DNA from: Pseudomonas antarctica
GTDB lineage: Bacteria; Pseudomonadota; Gammaproteobacteria; Pseudomonadales; Pseudomonadaceae
Length of the DNA stretch: 64,000 nt
Assembly (NCBI RefSeq): GCF_001647715.1
Contig: NZ_CP015600.1
Span: 1,054,001 to 1,118,000 of the forward strand
Direction of reading: 5' to 3'
Of the stretch, positions 61,967 through 64,000 are shown one piece after another. Position 1 is the first letter of the stretch, and each line of letters begins with the position of its first letter. The notes beneath the pieces are model-generated. The model saw only the letters and a list, made by a program, of their open reading frames with translations. It was not told where the DNA came from and made no database searches. The translations under genes and the position numbers were made by a program.

Positions 61967-63289
61967 TTAGAACACGTTGATCGGGTAGTCCACGATCACC
62001 CGGTATTCATCCACATCCCGGTCCACTGCCGAGTAGCCGTTGCCGCCGCGGTTGGTCGCCCACTGCAGCCGCACGGCCAAATCCTTGGCTTTGCCGCCTT
62101 GCACCACGTACTTCAAGTCGATATCCCGTTCCCAGTGTTTCGCGTCCTTGCCATCGGCGCTGTACCAGGCGCTGTAGCCACGGCTGTTCGGGTCGACTTT
62201 GGTCAGGTCGGTCTTGCCGCTGATATAGGACACGGCGGACGTCAGCCCGGGCATGCCGAGGCCGGCGAAGTCGTAGGCATACTTGAGTTTCCACGAGCGC
62301 TCGTTGGGGCCGTTGAAGTCCGAGTATTGCTGGGAGTTGTCCAGGTAAATGCTGTCGCCCTGGCTGATGTAGTCGAACGGCGTGTTGCCGTTGACCCGCT
62401 GGTAGGCAGCGGTGACGCTGTGGTTACCCACGCCGACGGTGAAATGCAGGCTGTAGGTGTTGTTGTCGATAGTGCCCAGCAGCGACTGGCCGGTGTCCTC
62501 GGTGTGGTAGTAGTGCAGGCCGGGGTTGAGGCTGACCAGATCATTCAGCGCGTAGGTGTAGTCCAGGTCGTAGTAATACTGATGCCATACATCCTTGAGT
62601 TCGGAGGCATACAGGTTGCTGGTCAGGCCGGGAACACCGCTGAACGACACGCCGGCCCAGTTCAGGTGCTGGCTGTCGGCGTGGTCCGGCAGCGTGCCGT
62701 AGCTGGTGCCGATGCGACGGTGGCCGCTCTGGTTGTAGAGCTTGGTGAAACTGGCCTGGCCGCCTTCGAGCATCCAGCCGTCGAAGCTGTGGTTGGTCAG
62801 GCTTACGCCACGGAAGTCCTGCGGCAACATGCGGGTCATGCCGCCGGCGATGACCGGGTTGTTGAGGAACAGGTCACCGGCCTTCAGTTCGGTGTCGAAG
62901 GCACGCATTTTCAAGGTGCCGCCAGCGGTGGAGAACGAGCCTGGGGCTTTGCCGTTGCCGGAGCCTACGGGCAGGATGCTGGAGCCATCGGTGCCGCCAC
63001 CGCCGTCAAGCTTGAGGCCGAGCATGGCGTTGAGGTCGAGGCCAAAGCCGACGGTGCCCTCGGTGAAGCCGGACTCGAAGGTGCCGATAAAGCCCTGGCC
63101 CCATTCCTTGCTGTCATCGGTGTGAATGTCGCGACGGTCGCGGTTCATGTAGTAGTTGCGAGTGTTGATTTTGAAGCTTGAACATTCGACAAAGCCGTCA
63201 GCTTTAGGCGTGTCTGCCGCGTGGGCAAGGGGGATGATCGTTGCTGCAATCGCGAGGAATAACGGGGTGAACGTCAGCGAGTTCTTCAC
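61967..63289 (-). CDS. OprD-family outer-membrane porin
   Basis: A 440-aa 18-strand OprD/Occ-type porin. The signal peptide [24 protein letters not shown] is cleaved before [18 protein letters not shown] and [36 protein letters not shown] are OprD-family hallmarks, and the C-terminus ends in NVF (terminal Phe). The start codon is GTG 63289: AAAGGAGC lies 9 bp upstream. An in-frame TTG at 63310 would place this Shine-Dalgarno inside the gene, so it is rejected. Substrates of such porins are small carboxylates or basic amino acids; this one cannot be assigned. Confidence 0.92.
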   Translation of the reverse strand: MKNSLTFTPLFLAIAATIIPLAHAADTPKADGFVECSSFKINTRNYYMNRDRRDIHTDDSKEWGQGFIGTFESGFTEGTVGFGLDLNAMLGLKLDGGGGTDGSSILPVGSGNGKAPGSFSTAGGTLKMRAFDTELKAGDLFLNNPVIAGGMTRMLPQDFRGVSLTNHSFDGWMLEGGQASFTKLYNQSGHRRIGTSYGTLPDHADSQHLNWAGVSFSGVPGLTSNLYASELKDVWHQYYYDLDYTYALNDLVSLNPGLHYYHTEDTGQSLLGTIDNNTYSLHFTVGVGNHSVTAAYQRVNGNTPFDYISQGDSIYLDNSQQYSDFNGPNERSWKLKYAYDFAGLGMPGLTSAVSYISGKTDLTKVDPNSRGYSAWYSADGKDAKHWERDIDLKYVVQGGKAKDLAVRLQWATNRGGNGYSAVDRDVDEYRVIVDYPINVF

Positions 63290-63358
63290 CGGTGGAGCTC
63301 CTTTGGTCAATCGAAAACGGCCAATGTCGTGGGGGTATGCCTGGCCTTTTTTAACGAC

Positions 63359-63387
63359 AAAAAAAAGCCGCTGAAGTCAGCGGCTTT
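63359..63387 (-). terminator. Intrinsic terminator in the porin leader
   Basis: On the minus strand an 11-bp perfect stem (AAAGCCGCTGA with TCAGCGGCTTT) with a 2-nt apex is followed by eight T's, 70 bp before the porin start codon. It would stop transcripts coming from further right, such as the kinase gene, or a short leader RNA. Confidence 0.85.
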
Positions 63388-63525
63388 AAACAGATTCCCA
63401 GTGTAGAGCCCTGGAAATAAGTCGAGGGAAATTCGGGTGAGCGGGGAAGCTGTCTTTGCCGTCGCGCTCATCGGTGCGTCAAAGTAACGCAGGCAAGCGG
63501 TGCGATACAGAGTGTAACAAGATAA

Positions 63526-63552
63526 TGACTGTTGCCCAAACCGCAACAGTCA
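63526..63552. promoter_or_regulatory. Inverted repeat TGACTGTTGC-N7-GCAACAGTCA
   Basis: A perfect 10+10 bp inverted repeat with a 7-bp spacer, 240 bp upstream of the porin start. It could be an operator or an RNA hairpin. No known regulator motif was recognised. Confidence 0.6.
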
Positions 63553-63585
63553 GGACGTCGGGAGGTTCAAGGTGGGATTGGCGTG

Positions 63586-63674
63586 TGTGGGAGCTGGCTT
63601 GCCTGCGATAGCATCGCCGCGGTGCGAAGAGGTGTACCGAGGTGCCTGCATCGCCGGCAAGCCAGCTCCCACAT
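63586..63674. repeat. REPIN 9 (GGGAGCTGGCTTGCCTGCGATAGC type)
   Basis: Inverted REP pair just downstream of the partial kinase gene. The arms match well and the spacer contains CATCGCCGCGGTG. Confidence 0.92.
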
Positions 63675-63696
63675 TGGACTGAGGTGTTCTAAAGAT

Positions 63697-64000
63697 CTAA
63701 ACCGGCAACGTAATGCCAAACGTATTGCCGCCACCGTCACTGCGCACAAACACATCCCCGCCATGCATCAACGCAATTGCCTTGACGATGGCCAGCCCCA
63801 ACCCGTGATTGGCCCCGCTGTTGCTGCGCGACGCGTCCACCCGATAGAAGCGTTCGAACAGCCGTGGCAAATGCTCGCTGGCAATTTCATCACCCGGGTT
63901 GGTCACCCCGATGGCCACCTGATGCGCCTGCACTTCGATGTTCACTTCGATGATCTGCCCTGGCGCGGTGTGCTGTACCGCATTACTCAGCAGGTTGATC
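63697..64000 (-). CDS. Sensor histidine kinase, C-terminal part (cut by window edge)
   Basis: The last 100 or so residues of a two-component sensor kinase; its 5' end lies outside the window. INLLSNAVQHTAPG at the edge is the N box, RLFERFYRVDASRS the F box, and NHGLGLAIVKAIALMHGGDVFVRSDGGGNTFGITLPV the G2 box with the ATP lid. The form INLLSNAV and FERFYRVDASR fits the CzcS/CopS/IrlS heavy-metal-sensor group, but the sensing part is not visible, so this is tentative. The response regulator should lie to the right. Confidence 0.9.
   Translation of the reverse strand, partial: INLLSNAVQHTAPGQIIEVNIEVQAHQVAIGVTNPGDEIASEHLPRLFERFYRVDASRSNSGANHGLGLAIVKAIALMHGGDVFVRSDGGGNTFGITLPV

Larger units (their letters stand above)
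63290..63696. other. Leader region of the porin gene
   Basis: No gene is supported in these 407 bp. They hold an intrinsic terminator pointing toward the porin gene, a 10+10 bp inverted repeat and REPIN 9. A 79-codon frame on the minus strand (63307-63546) runs through the terminator and lacks a convincing ribosome-binding site. Confidence 0.6.

Noticed and set aside
63307..63546. A 79-codon minus-strand frame in the porin leader
   Set aside because: It translates through a strong intrinsic terminator and has no good ribosome-binding site.

Overview
The window is a gene-dense, GC-rich chromosomal segment of a Pseudomonas, most likely of the P. fluorescens group. The evidence is the complete pseudomonad-type dcw (division and cell wall) cluster preceded by rnpB, the murA-hisG-hisD-hisC order, an mqo gene, an OprD-family porin, and nine REP doublets (REPINs) of the types built on GTGGGAG(C/G)(G/T)GGCTTGC that are typical of this group. 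No tRNA, rRNA operon, prophage, insertion sequence or CRISPR array was seen. All assignments come from reading the sequence and from recalled family knowledge; no database was searched.

Layout. 1-5.1 kb: ibaG, murA, hisG, hisD, hisC (cell wall and histidine synthesis), with a large folded palindromic element between hisG and hisD. 5.2-7.1 kb (minus): uracil permease and uracil phosphoribosyltransferase, divergent from hpt (7.3 kb). 7.85-9.4 kb: WbuC-like cupin, a secreted protein and a PA4642-like protein. 9.4-10.9 kb (minus): mqo. 11-20.6 kb: small housekeeping and hypothetical genes, including a YajG-like lipoprotein, an acyltransferase, a zinc-ribbon peptide, a SRAP protein with altered catalytic residues, an M48 lipoprotein, a GDT1/TMEM165 Mn exporter behind a yybP-ykoY riboswitch, RsmC, a 2-hydroxyacid dehydrogenase and a LysE exporter. 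20.6-21.8 kb: a non-coding block made of a long inverted repeat with two REPINs inside it.

21.8-30.1 kb: an acyl-CoA ligase, a DUF1302 protein, a DUF1329 protein and a MalT-like LuxR regulator, which look like one functional unit for a hydrophobic carboxylic acid. 30.1-33.5 kb (minus): a four-gene paraquat-inducible (Pqi/Let) lipid-transport operon in which PqiA is split into two half-size proteins. 33.7-39.9 kb: a metallo-hydrolase, an OmpA-like lipoprotein, DolP, DiaA/GmhA, YraN, LpoA and RsmI.

40.0-58.6 kb: rnpB, then mraZ-rsmH-ftsL-ftsI-murE-murF-mraY-murD-ftsW-murG-murC-ddlB-ftsQ-ftsA-ftsZ-lpxC. Most neighbours overlap by 1-11 bases. A strong sigma70 promoter and three 10-bp-phased MraZ boxes precede mraZ. 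These genes make lipid II, build the septum and commit lipid A synthesis.

58.8-64 kb (minus): two tandem paralogous diguanylate cyclases, an OprD-type porin with an unusual leader, and the 3' end of a sensor histidine kinase cut by the window edge.
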